From Pigmentiphaga sp. H8 (GTDB taxonomy: Bacteria > Pseudomonadota > Gammaproteobacteria > Burkholderiales > Burkholderiaceae_B), in contig NZ_CP033966.1 of NCBI RefSeq assembly GCF_003854895.1, positions 1,364,001 to 1,428,000 of the forward strand: 64,000 nt of DNA. Direction: 5' to 3'. The notes under the pieces were generated by a model. That model was not told the DNA's origin. It ran no database searches and saw only the letters and a list, made by a program, of their open reading frames with translations. Made by a program: the position numbers and the translations under genes. Positions 8,538 through 17,678 of the stretch are shown one piece after another (within the stretch, counting starts at the first letter, position 1; each line of letters starts with the position of its first letter).

Positions 8538-9409
8538 CGGTGACGGAGAAAACGAAAGCACCCGCCTGGTTCGAGCACGCGCTGGCCCAGCGCCCCGAAT
8601 CGCGTTTCGTCCTGGCGGACGGCGCGCGCCTGCACTACCTGGGATGGGGACTGGAACACGCCTCGCGGCCGGGACTGCTGTTCGTCCACGGTTACCGGGC
8701 GCATGCGCACTATTGGGATTTCATCGCGCCTTGCTTCGCCGACCGCTATCGCGTGGCCGCCATCGACCTTGCCGGCATGGGCGACAGCGAGCGCCGCCCG
8801 GCGTACAGCGCGGCAAGCTTTGCCGCGGATATCGCCGCGGTCATCGCCGATGCCGGGCTGGGGCCGGCGGCCGTGGTCGGGCACAGCTTCGGCGGTGCCC
8901 GCGCGTTGCGGGCCGCGGCGGATTTCCCGGACCGCATCCGGCACGTGGTGGCGATCGACAGCATCTGCCGGTTCGCCGACAGTCCGCCCAGTTCGGCGGC
9001 ACCGCCCCGGCGACCGCGTCTCGATCCCTATCCGGATTTCGCCAGCGCCAGGGCGCGCTATCGGCTCACGCCGGAGCAGCCGTGCGACAACGATTTCCTG
9101 CTGGATCACGTGGCGCGCTTCTCGCTGCGCCCGCAAGGGCAGGGCTGGATCTGGAAATTCGATTCCGGCTTGCCGCCCGGTCCGCACGAGCCCGACATGG
9201 AGGGCCTGCTGCGCGGACTGGAGATTCCCGTGGACTACGTGCGCGGCGAGTTCAGCACCGTGATCCGCCCACAGGACGCGGAACGCATCGTGGCCTGCCT
9301 GCGGCATGGGCGTGGGCCCGTCGTGATACCGCAGGCCTATCACTATCTGATGCTGGACCAGCCGCTGGCGCTGGTGGCGGCGCTGCGGGCGCTGCTGGCG
9401 CGGCCGTGA
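8534..9409 (+). CDS. alpha/beta hydrolase
   Basis: The alpha/beta-hydrolase fold is clear: the oxyanion region LLFVHGYRAHAHYW, the nucleophile elbow GHSFGG and a late histidine in QAYHYLML. The first possible start is a TTG at 8534 overlapping the stop of the hydratase gene; a GTG at 8540 is equally possible. Tight coupling to an enoyl-CoA hydratase suggests a thioesterase or a C-C bond hydrolase in the same pathway, but sequence alone does not separate these. Confidence 0.85.
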   Translation: MTVTEKTKAPAWFEHALAQRPESRFVLADGARLHYLGWGLEHASRPGLLFVHGYRAHAHYWDFIAPCFADRYRVAAIDLAGMGDSERRPAYSAASFAADIAAVIADAGLGPAAVVGHSFGGARALRAAADFPDRIRHVVAIDSICRFADSPPSSAAPPRRPRLDPYPDFASARARYRLTPEQPCDNDFLLDHVARFSLRPQGQGWIWKFDSGLPPGPHEPDMEGLLRGLEIPVDYVRGEFSTVIRPQDAERIVACLRHGRGPVVIPQAYHYLMLDQPLALVAALRALLARP

Positions 9410-9411
9410 AG

Positions 9412-9440
9412 CGCGCCCCGCGCGTTGCACGCGGGGCGCG
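9412..9440. terminator. bidirectional hairpin between convergent genes
   Basis: Two perfect 11-base arms (CGCGCCCCGCG and its complement) are separated by a 7-base loop between the convergent hydrolase and pntB genes. There is no T-run on either side, so it is an unusual or Rho-assisted terminator, or an RNA-end stabiliser. Confidence 0.6.
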
Positions 9441-9448
9441 GATGCCGC

Positions 9449-10882
9449 TTACTCGACAGCCTTGACCATGTCCTCGACGACCTTCTTCGCGTCGCCGAAC
9501 ACCATCATGGTCTTGTCCAGGTAGAACAGCTCGTTGTCCAGGCCCGCGTAGCCCGCCGCCATCGACCGTTTGTTGACGATGATGGTGCGCGCCTTGTAGG
9601 CCTCGAGGATGGGCATGCCCGCGATGGGGGACTTGGGATCGTTCTTCGCGGCGGGGTTCACCACGTCGTTCGCGCCCAGCACCAGCACCACGTCGACCTG
9701 GCCGAACTCGGAGTTGATGTCCTCCATTTCGAACACCTGGTCATAGGGCACCTCGGCTTCAGCCAGCAGCACGTTCATGTGCCCCGGCATGCGGCCGGCC
9801 ACCGGGTGGATCGCGTACTTCACGTTCACGCCCTTCTCGGTCAGCTTGGTGGTGAGTTCCTTCAGCGCGTGCTGCGCGCGCGCCACGGCCAGGCCGTAGC
9901 CGGGCACGATCACCACGGTCTCGGCGTTGGTCAGCATGAACGACGCGTCGTCGGGGCTGCCCGACTTGACGCTGCGCTGCTGCTGGTCGCCCGTCGCGGC
10001 GGCCGCCGAGGCGTCGCCGCCGAAGCCGCCCAGGATCACGTTGAAGAACGACCGGTTCATCGCCTTGCACATGATGTAGGACAGGATCGCGCCCGACGAG
10101 CCCACCAGCGAACCGGCGATGATCAGCATGGGGTTGTTGAGCGAGAAGCCGATGCCCGCCGCGGCCCAGCCGGAATAGCTGTTCAGCATCGATACCACGA
10201 CGGGCATGTCGGCGCCGCCGATGGGGATGATGATGAGCACGCCCAGCACGAAGGCAATGGCCGTCATGATGACGAACGGGGTCCATTCCTGGGTGACCGC
10301 GAACCAGATGCCGCATCCGACCATCACGAGGGCCAGCAGCAGGTTCAGCATGTGCTGGCCGGCGAACACCACCGGCGCGCCGCGGAACACGCGCAGCTTG
10401 TAGCGCCCCGACAGCTTGCCGAAGGCGATGACCGACCCCGAGAAGGTGATCGCGCCCACGAAGGTGCCGATGAACAGCTCGATGCGGTTGCCGGTGGGGA
10501 TGGGAATGCCCGGATCGGCGATGCCGAAGGCGTGCGGCTCGGCCACCGCCGCGATGGCGATGAACACCGCGGCCAGGCCGATCATGCTGTGCATGAAGGC
10601 GACCAGCTCGGGCATCTTGGTCATTTCCACGCGCTTGGCCATGATGGTGCCGGCGGTGCCGCCGACCAGCAGGCCCAGCACGACCCAGCCCAGGCCGGCC
10701 AGGGGCTCGGCGGCGAGCTTGCCGATCAGGGCGGCGGTGGTCAGCACGGCGATGGCCATGCCGACCATGCCGAAGGTATTGCCCATGCGCGAGGTCGTGG
10801 GGTGCGACAGGCCCTTGAGCGCCTGGATGAAGCACACCGAGGCGACCAGGTAGAGCAGGGTGACGACGTTGAGCGATAGCAT
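9449..10882 (-). CDS. pntB: NAD(P) transhydrogenase subunit beta
   Basis: The 477-residue membrane protein matches PntB. It has about eight or nine transmembrane segments in the first 260 residues, then the NADP-binding dIII domain with VVIVPGYGLAVARAQ and later GANDVVNP and RSMAAGYAG. The complex couples hydride transfer from NADH to NADP+ to inward proton movement and supplies NADPH. It is the last gene of pntA1-pntA2-pntB, and its start overlaps the pntA2 stop by one base. Confidence 0.97.
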   Translation of the reverse strand: MLSLNVVTLLYLVASVCFIQALKGLSHPTTSRMGNTFGMVGMAIAVLTTAALIGKLAAEPLAGLGWVVLGLLVGGTAGTIMAKRVEMTKMPELVAFMHSMIGLAAVFIAIAAVAEPHAFGIADPGIPIPTGNRIELFIGTFVGAITFSGSVIAFGKLSGRYKLRVFRGAPVVFAGQHMLNLLLALVMVGCGIWFAVTQEWTPFVIMTAIAFVLGVLIIIPIGGADMPVVVSMLNSYSGWAAAGIGFSLNNPMLIIAGSLVGSSGAILSYIMCKAMNRSFFNVILGGFGGDASAAAATGDQQQRSVKSGSPDDASFMLTNAETVVIVPGYGLAVARAQHALKELTTKLTEKGVNVKYAIHPVAGRMPGHMNVLLAEAEVPYDQVFEMEDINSEFGQVDVVLVLGANDVVNPAAKNDPKSPIAGMPILEAYKARTIIVNKRSMAAGYAGLDNELFYLDKTMMVFGDAKKVVEDMVKAVE

Positions 10883-11211
10883 CAGCGGGCCTCCTGCTTG
10901 GCGGCGTCGGCCGGGGCGGCCTTGGGCTTCTTGCGGAACATCTCGAGCATGCGCCGCGTGACCAGGAAGCCGCCGAACACGTTGACCGCGGCCAGCGCGA
11001 CGGCCAGCACGCCCATGGTCTTGCCCAGCCCGGTGTCGGTCAGCGCCGCGGCCAGCATGGCGCCGACGATGATGATGGCGGAGATGGCGTTGGTGACGGC
11101 CATCAGCGGCGTGTGCAGGGCGGGCGTGACGTTCCAGACGACGTGGTAGCCCACGTAGATGGCCAGCACGAAGATGATGAGGTTGATGATGGTGTGGTCG
11201 ATGAGTTCCAT
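10882..11211 (-). CDS. pntA2: NAD(P) transhydrogenase subunit alpha part 2 (membrane)
   Basis: The 109-residue product is the separate membrane portion of the alpha subunit, with three or four hydrophobic segments (LIIFVLAIYVGYHVVW, AIIIVGAMLAAAL, GVLAVALAAVNVFGG). The ATG at 11211 overlaps the stop codon of pntA1. The frame is open further upstream, but that part lies inside pntA1. Splitting of the alpha subunit into two genes is usual in many alpha- and betaproteobacteria. Confidence 0.93.
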   Translation of the reverse strand: MELIDHTIINLIIFVLAIYVGYHVVWNVTPALHTPLMAVTNAISAIIIVGAMLAAALTDTGLGKTMGVLAVALAAVNVFGGFLVTRRMLEMFRKKPKAAPADAAKQEAR

Positions 11212-12335
11212 TACTTGTTCCTCAGCACGCGGTTGGCATCGCACACCATGCAGGCGGCGACGATCTCGTCTTCGCGCTGGATGGCGGGGGCGCCGTCCTT
11301 GGCGACCACCAGCTTCAGGAAGTCCAGCAGGTTGCGGGCGTACAGGGCGGACGCGTCGGTCGCCACCTGCGCGGCGAGGTTGGTGTAGCCGACGATCTTC
11401 ACGCCATGTGCATCGACCACCTGGTCGGGCCGGGACAGCGGGCAGTTACCGCCGCGTTCCACGGCCAGGTCGACGATGACCGAGCCCGGCTTCATGCCGG
11501 CCACGGTTTCCTCGCTGACCAGCACGGGCGCGGGGCGGCCCGGGATCAGCGCGGTCGTGATGACGATGTCGGCCTGCTTGCAGCGTTCGGCCACCAGCGC
11601 CGCCTGGCGCGCCATCCATGCCGGCGGCATGGGGCGAGCGTAGCCGCCCACGCCCTGGGCGATCTCGCGTTCCTCGTCGGTCTCGTAGGGCACGTCGATG
11701 AACTTGGCGCCCAGCGATTCGATCTGCTCCTTGGCCGCGGGGCGCACGTCGGAGGCCTCGACCACCGCGCCCAGCCGCTTGGCGGTGGCGATGGCCTGCA
11801 ATCCCGCCACGCCCGCGCCCAGCACGACGACGCGCGCGGCCTTGACGGTGCCGGCGGCGGTCATCAGCATGGGCATGAAGCGGCCGTAGTGATCGGCCGC
11901 GACGATGACCGCCTTGTAGCCCGCGATGTTGGCCTGCGAGGACAGCACGTCCAGGCTTTGCGCGCGCGTGATGCGCGGCGCGGCCTCGAGCGAGAAGCCG
12001 GTCACGCCGGTGGCGGCCAGTTTTTCCAGGCCTTCCGCGTCGAAGGGGTTGAGCATGCCCAGCAGGATCTGGCCCGCACGCAGCAGCGCGAGTTCGGACT
12101 CCTGCGGGGCCTGGACCTTCAGCACCAGTTCTGCCTGGGCGTAGACCTGGGCGGCGTCGGGCACCAGCGTGGCGCCCGCGGCAGCATAGGCTTCGTCGGG
12201 GAAGCTGGCCTGCCGCCCGGCGCCGGCTTGCACCAGTACCTGGTTGCCGCCTGCCGACAGTTTTTTCACGGTTTCCGGCGTTGCGGCAACACGTGTCTCC
12301 CCCGGCCGGATTTCAGTCGGGACCCCAATCTTCAT
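11211..12335 (-). CDS. pntA1: NAD(P) transhydrogenase subunit alpha part 1 (NAD-binding)
   Basis: The 374-residue soluble dI domain binds NAD(H). It begins MKIGVPTEIRPGETRVA, a typical alanine dehydrogenase/PntA opening, and carries the Rossmann motif VVLGAGVAGLQAIATAKRLG near residue 170. It is the first gene of the pnt operon. It is divergent from the FadR-type regulator at 12562, with a gap of about 225 bases. Confidence 0.96.
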   Translation of the reverse strand: MKIGVPTEIRPGETRVAATPETVKKLSAGGNQVLVQAGAGRQASFPDEAYAAAGATLVPDAAQVYAQAELVLKVQAPQESELALLRAGQILLGMLNPFDAEGLEKLAATGVTGFSLEAAPRITRAQSLDVLSSQANIAGYKAVIVAADHYGRFMPMLMTAAGTVKAARVVVLGAGVAGLQAIATAKRLGAVVEASDVRPAAKEQIESLGAKFIDVPYETDEEREIAQGVGGYARPMPPAWMARQAALVAERCKQADIVITTALIPGRPAPVLVSEETVAGMKPGSVIVDLAVERGGNCPLSRPDQVVDAHGVKIVGYTNLAAQVATDASALYARNLLDFLKLVVAKDGAPAIQREDEIVAACMVCDANRVLRNK

Positions 12336-12561
12336 GAGATTCTCCTCGTTGCGTTGTGGCGGTAGAACGCAAGGGCGTTGCCGTCTTGCGCGGCCAATGG
12401 CGATTCCCCTCGCGTCCCCCGGAGCATCCTAGCATGCCCTGTCAAATCGGCCGCGCACGGCCAGGCCGGCGCGTCCGGCCTGGCGGTCATCCCCTGGTTG
12501 ACGGGTTGTATGATAACCGGGCAATATGTGCGCCTGGTTTTTTTCACGCTTACGTCGTCGC

Positions 12562-13266
12562 ATGTCATCCACTCCCTTGCGCAGCAGCAACCTGGCCGAA
12601 CAGCTCAGCGAAGTGCTCGCCACGCAAATCGTGTCGGGCGAACGCGAGGCCGGCAGCCGCCTGCCCACCGAAGAACGCCTGGCCGCCGATTTCGGCGTCA
12701 GCCGCACCGTGGTGCGCGAGGCCATCGCGCGCCTGAAGTCCGACGGCCTGGTCACCACCCGCCAGGGGCTGGGGGCCTTCGTCGCGGCCACGCCCGCGGG
12801 CCGGCCGTTCCGCATCGGCGGCGACCGGCAAGAGGCGAATGCCGTCGTGCAGCAGGTGTTCGAACTGCGCATAGGCGTGGAGACCGAGGCCGCGGCGCTG
12901 GCCGCCGCCCGCGCCACCGCGGCGCAGATCAAGGACATCCGCCAGGCGCTCAAGGTCCTGAACGTGGCCAGCCAGCGCGGTGGCGACGGCGTCGAGGAAG
13001 ACATCCTGTTCCACCGGGCCATCGCGCGCGCCGCCAACAATCCGGTCTACGACGATTTCTTCGAGTTCCTGGAGCGCCACACGCGCAACCAGCTTTCCAT
13101 CAGCCGCCGCAATTGCGAGCTGGCCGGCTGGCTGACCGATATCACGATGGAGCACGAGGCCATCTACGAGGCCATCGCCGCGCACGACCCCACCGCCGCC
13201 CGCCAGGCCGCCCATGCGCACATGAGCAACGCGATGGCCCGCCTGCAACGCATCCAATCTCATTGA
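12562..13266 (+). CDS. FadR/GntR-family (FCD) transcriptional regulator
   Basis: The product of about 234 residues has an N-terminal winged helix (GSRLPTEERLAADFGVSRTVVREAIARL) and an alpha-helical FCD effector domain with metal-ligand-like residues in EEDILFHRAIARAANN and near ITMEHEAIYEAIAAHD. An upstream in-frame ATG at 12526 would add 12 residues; family similarity favours 12562. It sits 16 bases before a DapA-like gene on the same strand and probably controls it in response to a sugar acid or related carboxylate. Confidence 0.88.
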   Translation: MSSTPLRSSNLAEQLSEVLATQIVSGEREAGSRLPTEERLAADFGVSRTVVREAIARLKSDGLVTTRQGLGAFVAATPAGRPFRIGGDRQEANAVVQQVFELRIGVETEAAALAAARATAAQIKDIRQALKVLNVASQRGGDGVEEDILFHRAIARAANNPVYDDFFEFLERHTRNQLSISRRNCELAGWLTDITMEHEAIYEAIAAHDPTAARQAAHAHMSNAMARLQRIQSH

Positions 13267-13282
13267 CCCAAGGAAGAGAGAC

Positions 13283-14206
13283 ATGTCCGCACCTCCCCGC
13301 CTGCAAGGCCTGCTTGCCCCGGTCGTCACGCCGTTCCAGCCCGACATGCTGCCCGATGCCGGCCGCTTCGCCCGCCACTGCCAGTGGCTGCTCGACAGCG
13401 GCTGCGCCGGCCTGGCCATCTTCGGCACCAACAGCGAGGCCAACTCGCTGTCGGCCGCCGAGAAGATCGAATTGATGGGCAAGCTCGTGGCCGACGGCAT
13501 CCCCGGCGCCAAGCTGATGCCCGGCACCGGCGCGTGCTCGGTGCCCGAGGCCTCGCAACTGACCGCCGCCGCCGTCAAGCACGGCGCGGCCGGGGTCCTG
13601 ATGCTGCCGCCGTTCTTCTACAAGGGCGTGCCCGACGAAGGCCTGTTCCGCTACTACAGCCAGGTCATCGAGAACGTCGGCGACTCGGCGCTGCGCGTCT
13701 ACCTGTATCACATCCCGCCCGTGTCGCAGGTGCCCATTTCGCTGCCGCTGATCGAGCGCCTGATCAAGGCTTACCCCGACACCGTCGTGGGCCTGAAGGA
13801 TTCGTCCGGCGACTGGAATTACTCCAAGTCCGTCATCGACGCCTTCGCCTCGACCGGCTTCGACGTCTTCCCCGCCAGCGAAACGCTGCTGCTGCGCGGC
13901 CTGCGCGCGGGCGGCAAGGGCTGCATCACCGCCACCGGCAACATCAACCCGGGCCCCATCAGCCAGCTCTACGCCAACTGGCAGGGTCCCGACGCCGAGG
14001 CCCTGCAGCAGAAAGTCACCCAGACCCGCGAGCTGGTGCAGAAGTATTCGATGATCCCCGCGCTCAAGGCGGTCATCTCGTACTTCATGCAGGATCCGGC
14101 CTGGCGCGCCGTGCGTCCGCCGCTGGTCGAGATGCCCGGCCAGCAGGAAGCCGAGCTGATCGGCAAGCTGGAAGAACTGGGCTTCGACATGCCCGGAATC
14201 CGATAG
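13283..14206 (+). CDS. dihydrodipicolinate synthase (DapA)-family aldolase/lyase
   Basis: This 307-residue TIM-barrel protein has the family's catalytic tyrosine in YLYHIPP (about Y142) and Schiff-base lysine in VGLKDSSGDW (K172). The residues around the usual GTTGE motif read GTNSEANS, which points away from lysine biosynthesis and towards a catabolic aldolase or dehydratase such as those acting on keto-sugar acids. A ribosome binding site AGGAAGAGAG precedes the ATG. The adjacent FadR-type regulator supports a catabolic role; the substrate is unknown. Confidence 0.85.
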   Translation: MSAPPRLQGLLAPVVTPFQPDMLPDAGRFARHCQWLLDSGCAGLAIFGTNSEANSLSAAEKIELMGKLVADGIPGAKLMPGTGACSVPEASQLTAAAVKHGAAGVLMLPPFFYKGVPDEGLFRYYSQVIENVGDSALRVYLYHIPPVSQVPISLPLIERLIKAYPDTVVGLKDSSGDWNYSKSVIDAFASTGFDVFPASETLLLRGLRAGGKGCITATGNINPGPISQLYANWQGPDAEALQQKVTQTRELVQKYSMIPALKAVISYFMQDPAWRAVRPPLVEMPGQQEAELIGKLEELGFDMPGIR

Positions 14207-14240
14207 GCGCTTCCAGATCCCGGGCGCGGCGGGGAAGGCG

Positions 14241-15257
14241 TCAGTTCGCCACGATCCCCGCGCCGCGCACGAAGGGGGTGAAGACCTTCAGGTCGTGCTC
14301 CACCGTCGCGGTCAGGCGGCCCGGCTTTCCTCCCACGACCTGTTGCAGTCCGTTGTCCTCCAGGCGCCCGCGCACCTCGGGCATGTGCAGGACGGCGTCG
14401 ATCTCGGCATTCAGGCGGTTGACGATATCCGGCGCGGTGGCCGAGGGGGCAAAGATCCCGGTCCAACTGCGGACCGAATAGGACGGATAGCCCTGCCGGG
14501 CGACGGGCACGACGGAGGCATCGGTGGGGTGGGGGGTGTCGTCCAACAAGGCGACGGGCAGCAGGGCGCCGGCCTTGAAATGGGGGGCCAGGTCCTGATA
14601 ACCCGCGATGATGAACTGGATGTGCCCGCCTATCGTGTCCGCCAGCGCGGGCGCGGTCCCGCGATGGGGCACGAACGTCATGTCGACCTTCAGCTCATGC
14701 TTGAGCATTTCCCCCGCGACGTGCATGGTTGAACCGGCTCCCGAGCCGGTATAGATCGTATTGGCGTGGGTCGTGGCGAACTGCTTGAGCTGTGCCAGGG
14801 AGCGTACCTGGGTGGACGGATGCGCGGCCAGCACCAGCCAGCTCGTCGTGGGCTGGATCACGGGAACGAAATCGCGCCGGACGTCGTAGGGCACGACTCC
14901 CTTTTGCAGGACGAGCGGAGCCAGGCTGAACGTGCTCGGTGTCAGCAGCAGGGTATGGCCGTCGGCGGGAGCGCGGAAAACATGTGCCGCTCCCATCGTT
15001 CCGCTTGCACCCTGGCGGTTCTCCACGACCACCGGGCGTCCGAGCCGGGGCGCCAGTTTTTCCGCGATGACCCGGGCAACCTGGTCGGGGCCGCCGCCGG
15101 CGGGGAAGGGCACGACCAGGGTGATGGGTTTCGTGGGAAAATCGGCCGCATGAAGCGGCGCCAGGCTCGCCAGGGCGAGCGCGACACAGGCGGAATGTCG
15201 CAGCGTTCGCAGGAAGGTTCTGCGCACGACGTCATGCTGTTTCTTCAACCACATCAT
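14241..15257 (-). CDS. Bug-family substrate-binding protein
   Basis: The 338-residue protein has a signal peptide ending near LAPLHAADF and the Bug motifs KPITLVVPFPAGGGPDQVA, VVVENRQGASG and FVPHRGTAPALADTIGG. The start ATG at 15257 has AAAGGA just upstream; the open frame runs further back, but that part has no signal-peptide character. It is divergent from the TetR regulator at 15386, and the gap holds an inverted repeat also found before the Rieske oxygenase. The ligand is therefore probably the aromatic substrate of that oxygenase. Confidence 0.92.
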   Translation of the reverse strand: MMWLKKQHDVVRRTFLRTLRHSACVALALASLAPLHAADFPTKPITLVVPFPAGGGPDQVARVIAEKLAPRLGRPVVVENRQGASGTMGAAHVFRAPADGHTLLLTPSTFSLAPLVLQKGVVPYDVRRDFVPVIQPTTSWLVLAAHPSTQVRSLAQLKQFATTHANTIYTGSGAGSTMHVAGEMLKHELKVDMTFVPHRGTAPALADTIGGHIQFIIAGYQDLAPHFKAGALLPVALLDDTPHPTDASVVPVARQGYPSYSVRSWTGIFAPSATAPDIVNRLNAEIDAVLHMPEVRGRLEDNGLQQVVGGKPGRLTATVEHDLKVFTPFVRGAGIVAN

Positions 15258-15325
15258 TTTTCCTTTGGTAATGGATGGGAAGGCCGCCCTCCGCGGCACG
15301 GGTCCGTCGAAACAAGGATGGCTAA

Positions 15326-15345
15326 AATTCCTTTTATTGGGAATT
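15326..15345. promoter_or_regulatory. candidate TetR operator 1 (AATTCC-N8-GGAATT)
   Basis: The core AATTCC-N8-GGAATT lies inside a longer inverted repeat with 8-base arms (15324-15347), between the divergent Bug gene and the tetR gene. The same core with the same spacing recurs at 16060-16079, before the Rieske oxygenase. Two copies flanking a regulator gene strongly suggest its operator. Confidence 0.7.
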
Positions 15346-15385
15346 TTGGCCATTGTGGCAGGGCTGCCATTTCCCTTCAAGCGGA

Positions 15386-16036
15386 ATGAACATGACTAAG
15401 ACAAGGCCACAGAAGCGAAGCGCGGGCCGGCCGGAGGCGGGATCGGGCGACAAGCAGGCCGATATCATCGAGGCGACGCTGTCCATCCTGAGGACGACTC
15501 ATCCGGACGCCGTGACGGTGATCGAGGTGGCGCGGCATGCCGGCGTGGATCCCGCGATGGTCCGCTATTACTTCAAGAACAAGGAAGGCCTGTTCGTGGC
15601 CGCCGCGAAGACGCTCATGGGTCGGCTGCTGGCGCGCGCCACCGAGATCGTCCAGGGAGAAGGCGAGATCGGCCCGAAGATCCAGGAGCGGCTCAAGGGC
15701 ATGCTGACCATCCTGGTCGAGAATCCCTTCCTTCATACCTTGTTGAACCGGGTGTATTCCTCCGAGTCGGCGGAAGGCCGGCAGCTCATGGCGGACGTCA
15801 ACGGGCGCAGCATGGTGCTGATGGGCGACCTGCTCCGGGCGCGGCCGGGCGATCCCGTTCGCGCCATCGACCCGCGCATCCTGCAATGCGCGCTCATCGG
15901 CCTGAGCGAGGTGCTGCTGAACGCCAGGCCGCTGATCGAATACATGTTTGGCGTGGAGGCCGACAGCCAGGACTTCGTCGATCGCTACGCCGCCGCCATG
16001 GCGGATCTGCTCCTGCGCGGACTGGCGCCTGGTTGA
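15386..16036 (+). CDS. TetR/AcrR-family transcriptional regulator
   Basis: The 216-residue product has a TetR helix-turn-helix (VTVIEVARHAGVDPAMVRYY, about residues 44-63, then FKNKEGLF) and a C-terminal ligand-binding domain. The ATG at 15386 is preferred over the in-frame upstream codon at 15353, which lies close to the operator; an ATG at 15392 is also possible. It is divergent from the Bug gene and followed 55 bases later by the Rieske oxygenase gene. Matching inverted repeats on both sides suggest that it controls both. Confidence 0.88.
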   Translation: MNMTKTRPQKRSAGRPEAGSGDKQADIIEATLSILRTTHPDAVTVIEVARHAGVDPAMVRYYFKNKEGLFVAAAKTLMGRLLARATEIVQGEGEIGPKIQERLKGMLTILVENPFLHTLLNRVYSSESAEGRQLMADVNGRSMVLMGDLLRARPGDPVRAIDPRILQCALIGLSEVLLNARPLIEYMFGVEADSQDFVDRYAAAMADLLLRGLAPG

Positions 16037-16059
16037 CAGCCGATTCCTGGAACTCCTAA

Positions 16060-16079
16060 AATTCCTTAAATTAGGAATT
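16060..16079. promoter_or_regulatory. candidate TetR operator 2 (AATTCC-N8-GGAATT)
   Basis: This second copy of the inverted repeat has 7-base arms (AATTCCT / AGGAATT) and ends 12 bases before the start codon of the Rieske oxygenase. A repressor bound here would block transcription or its start. See the copy at 15326-15345. Confidence 0.7.
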
Positions 16080-16091
16080 AAAGGGTTCGTG

Positions 16092-17087
16092 ATGTTCGTT
16101 CGCAATCAATGGTATGTGCTGTGCTCCAGCGCGGATCTGGCATCGCGGCCGCTGGGAAGAGTCGTTTGCGGCATTCCCATGGTGGCGTTTCGAACGCAGA
16201 GCGGCCGGGTGGGCATCGTCCAGGACCTGTGTTCGCACCGGCGCGCGCCGTTGTCGATGGGGCGGGTGCAGGGGGAAAACCTCCGCTGCGTCTATCACGG
16301 CATGGAATTCGGCACCGACGGGCAGTGCCTGCACATTCCTTCCCAGTCGGTCATTCCGCGCATGGCCCACGTCCAGGCATTTCCAGCCATCGAACGCTAT
16401 GGCTTCATCTGGGTATGGCCAGGCGACGCCGAGGCCGCCGAAGCCCTGCTGCCGCAATTGCCGTGGCGTGAAAGCAAGGCATGGAATAGCGGGTTGATCC
16501 AGTATTTTCCCGTCAAGGCCTCGTACCTTTACATGAACGACAACCTGCTGGATCTGTCGCACGTCGCGTTTCTCCATGAGTCGAGCATCGGTTTCGATCC
16601 CAGGCTGTTGTCCGAAGATCCTCTGGAAATCGAGGTGACCGACGATGGCGTGGTGAACCGGCGCTGTTTCAAGGATGTGGAGCAGGCACCGGCACACCGG
16701 GAGTGGTACCCGTTCCCGGGGCGGGTCGATCGGGTCCAGGTGGCGGAGTGGACGCCGCCCGGCCGGATATCCGTCCTGGTCCGCAACTCGGCCGAAGGCG
16801 TGGACGTAGATCTGCGCGCGGATCACTTGCTTACGCCGGAAACCGCGACGACGCATCACTACTACATCGCCCTGTCGCGGAATTTCCGGATCGAGGATGA
16901 GGCGCTGAGCGAGCGGCTCAATGCCGATGCGCTTCGAGTCCACCAGGAGGACGTCGATATCGCCGAAGCGCAGCAGCGGATGGCGCTGGCCATGCCGCAT
17001 GCCCGCGACCTGCCTCTCCAGGCGGACCGGGGCATGCAGGCGGCGCACCGCATCATGAAGCGCCTGCTGGACGCCTCCGCCGTCTAG
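16092..17087 (+). CDS. Rieske non-haem iron oxygenase (VanA-like)
   Basis: The 331-residue protein has the Rieske [2Fe-2S] ligands C47-x-H49 and C66-x-x-H69, and the mononuclear iron site in NDNLLDLSHVAFLH (N151, D154, H157, H162). It begins MFVRNQWYVLC, like vanillate O-demethylase oxygenase and related monooxygenases. These enzymes demethylate or hydroxylate aromatic acids using a reductase partner. No reductase gene is next to it, so electrons must come from elsewhere. An inverted repeat lies 12 bases before the start. Confidence 0.9.
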   Translation: MFVRNQWYVLCSSADLASRPLGRVVCGIPMVAFRTQSGRVGIVQDLCSHRRAPLSMGRVQGENLRCVYHGMEFGTDGQCLHIPSQSVIPRMAHVQAFPAIERYGFIWVWPGDAEAAEALLPQLPWRESKAWNSGLIQYFPVKASYLYMNDNLLDLSHVAFLHESSIGFDPRLLSEDPLEIEVTDDGVVNRRCFKDVEQAPAHREWYPFPGRVDRVQVAEWTPPGRISVLVRNSAEGVDVDLRADHLLTPETATTHHYYIALSRNFRIEDEALSERLNADALRVHQEDVDIAEAQQRMALAMPHARDLPLQADRGMQAAHRIMKRLLDASAV

Positions 17088-17183
17088 GGCCTGCCCGAAG
17101 GGCGCCCATCCGAACGCACCCCTGACTGCGTTGCGAATGCGCGCCGGGGTAAAATCCCCCATGGATCCGAACGAGCACCCTCC

Positions 17184-17678
17184 ATGGTCTGGACGCCCCG
17201 AGTCACTGTCGCCGCCGTGATCGAGCGCGGCGGCAAGTTCCTGGTCATCGAGGAAGACACCGACGCCGGCGTCAGGCTGAACCAGCCGGCCGGCCACCTC
17301 GAAGCCGGCGAATCGCTCGAAAGCGCCGTCAGGCGCGAAACCCTGGAAGAGACCGCGCATCCCTTCGTACCGTCGGGATGGCTGGGCACGTACCTGTGGC
17401 GTCCCGAAAGCGTCGATGCGCCGACCTTCCTGCGCTTCGCCTTCGTGGGCGAGGCGGGCGAGCCGCTTCCCGGCCGCGCCCTGGACGAAGGCATACGCCG
17501 CGCGTTCTGGATCTCCACCGACGAACTGCGCGCCCGGCAGGCCGAGCACCGCAGTCCGTTGGTCATGCGCTGCGTGGACGACTATCTGCGCGCGCGGGCG
17601 TCGGGCCGGCCGTGGCTGGCGCTGGACGCGCTCTACACACATACGGCAATCGTGGATACGCATCATGGCAAGCAGTAA
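17184..17678 (+). CDS. Nudix hydrolase (NudJ-like)
   Basis: The 164-residue protein contains the Nudix box from G37 to E56 (G37, E43, R51-E52, E55-E56), which binds the metal used to cleave nucleoside diphosphate-linked substrates. The Gly that normally follows the box is replaced (EETAH). Its last bases overlap mnmA by 14 bases. A NudJ-like phosphatase next to mnmA is a common arrangement, and E. coli NudJ acts on thiamine pyrophosphate precursors and nucleoside triphosphates; that specificity is inferred here. Confidence 0.85.
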   Translation: MVWTPRVTVAAVIERGGKFLVIEEDTDAGVRLNQPAGHLEAGESLESAVRRETLEETAHPFVPSGWLGTYLWRPESVDAPTFLRFAFVGEAGEPLPGRALDEGIRRAFWISTDELRARQAEHRSPLVMRCVDDYLRARASGRPWLALDALYTHTAIVDTHHGKQ

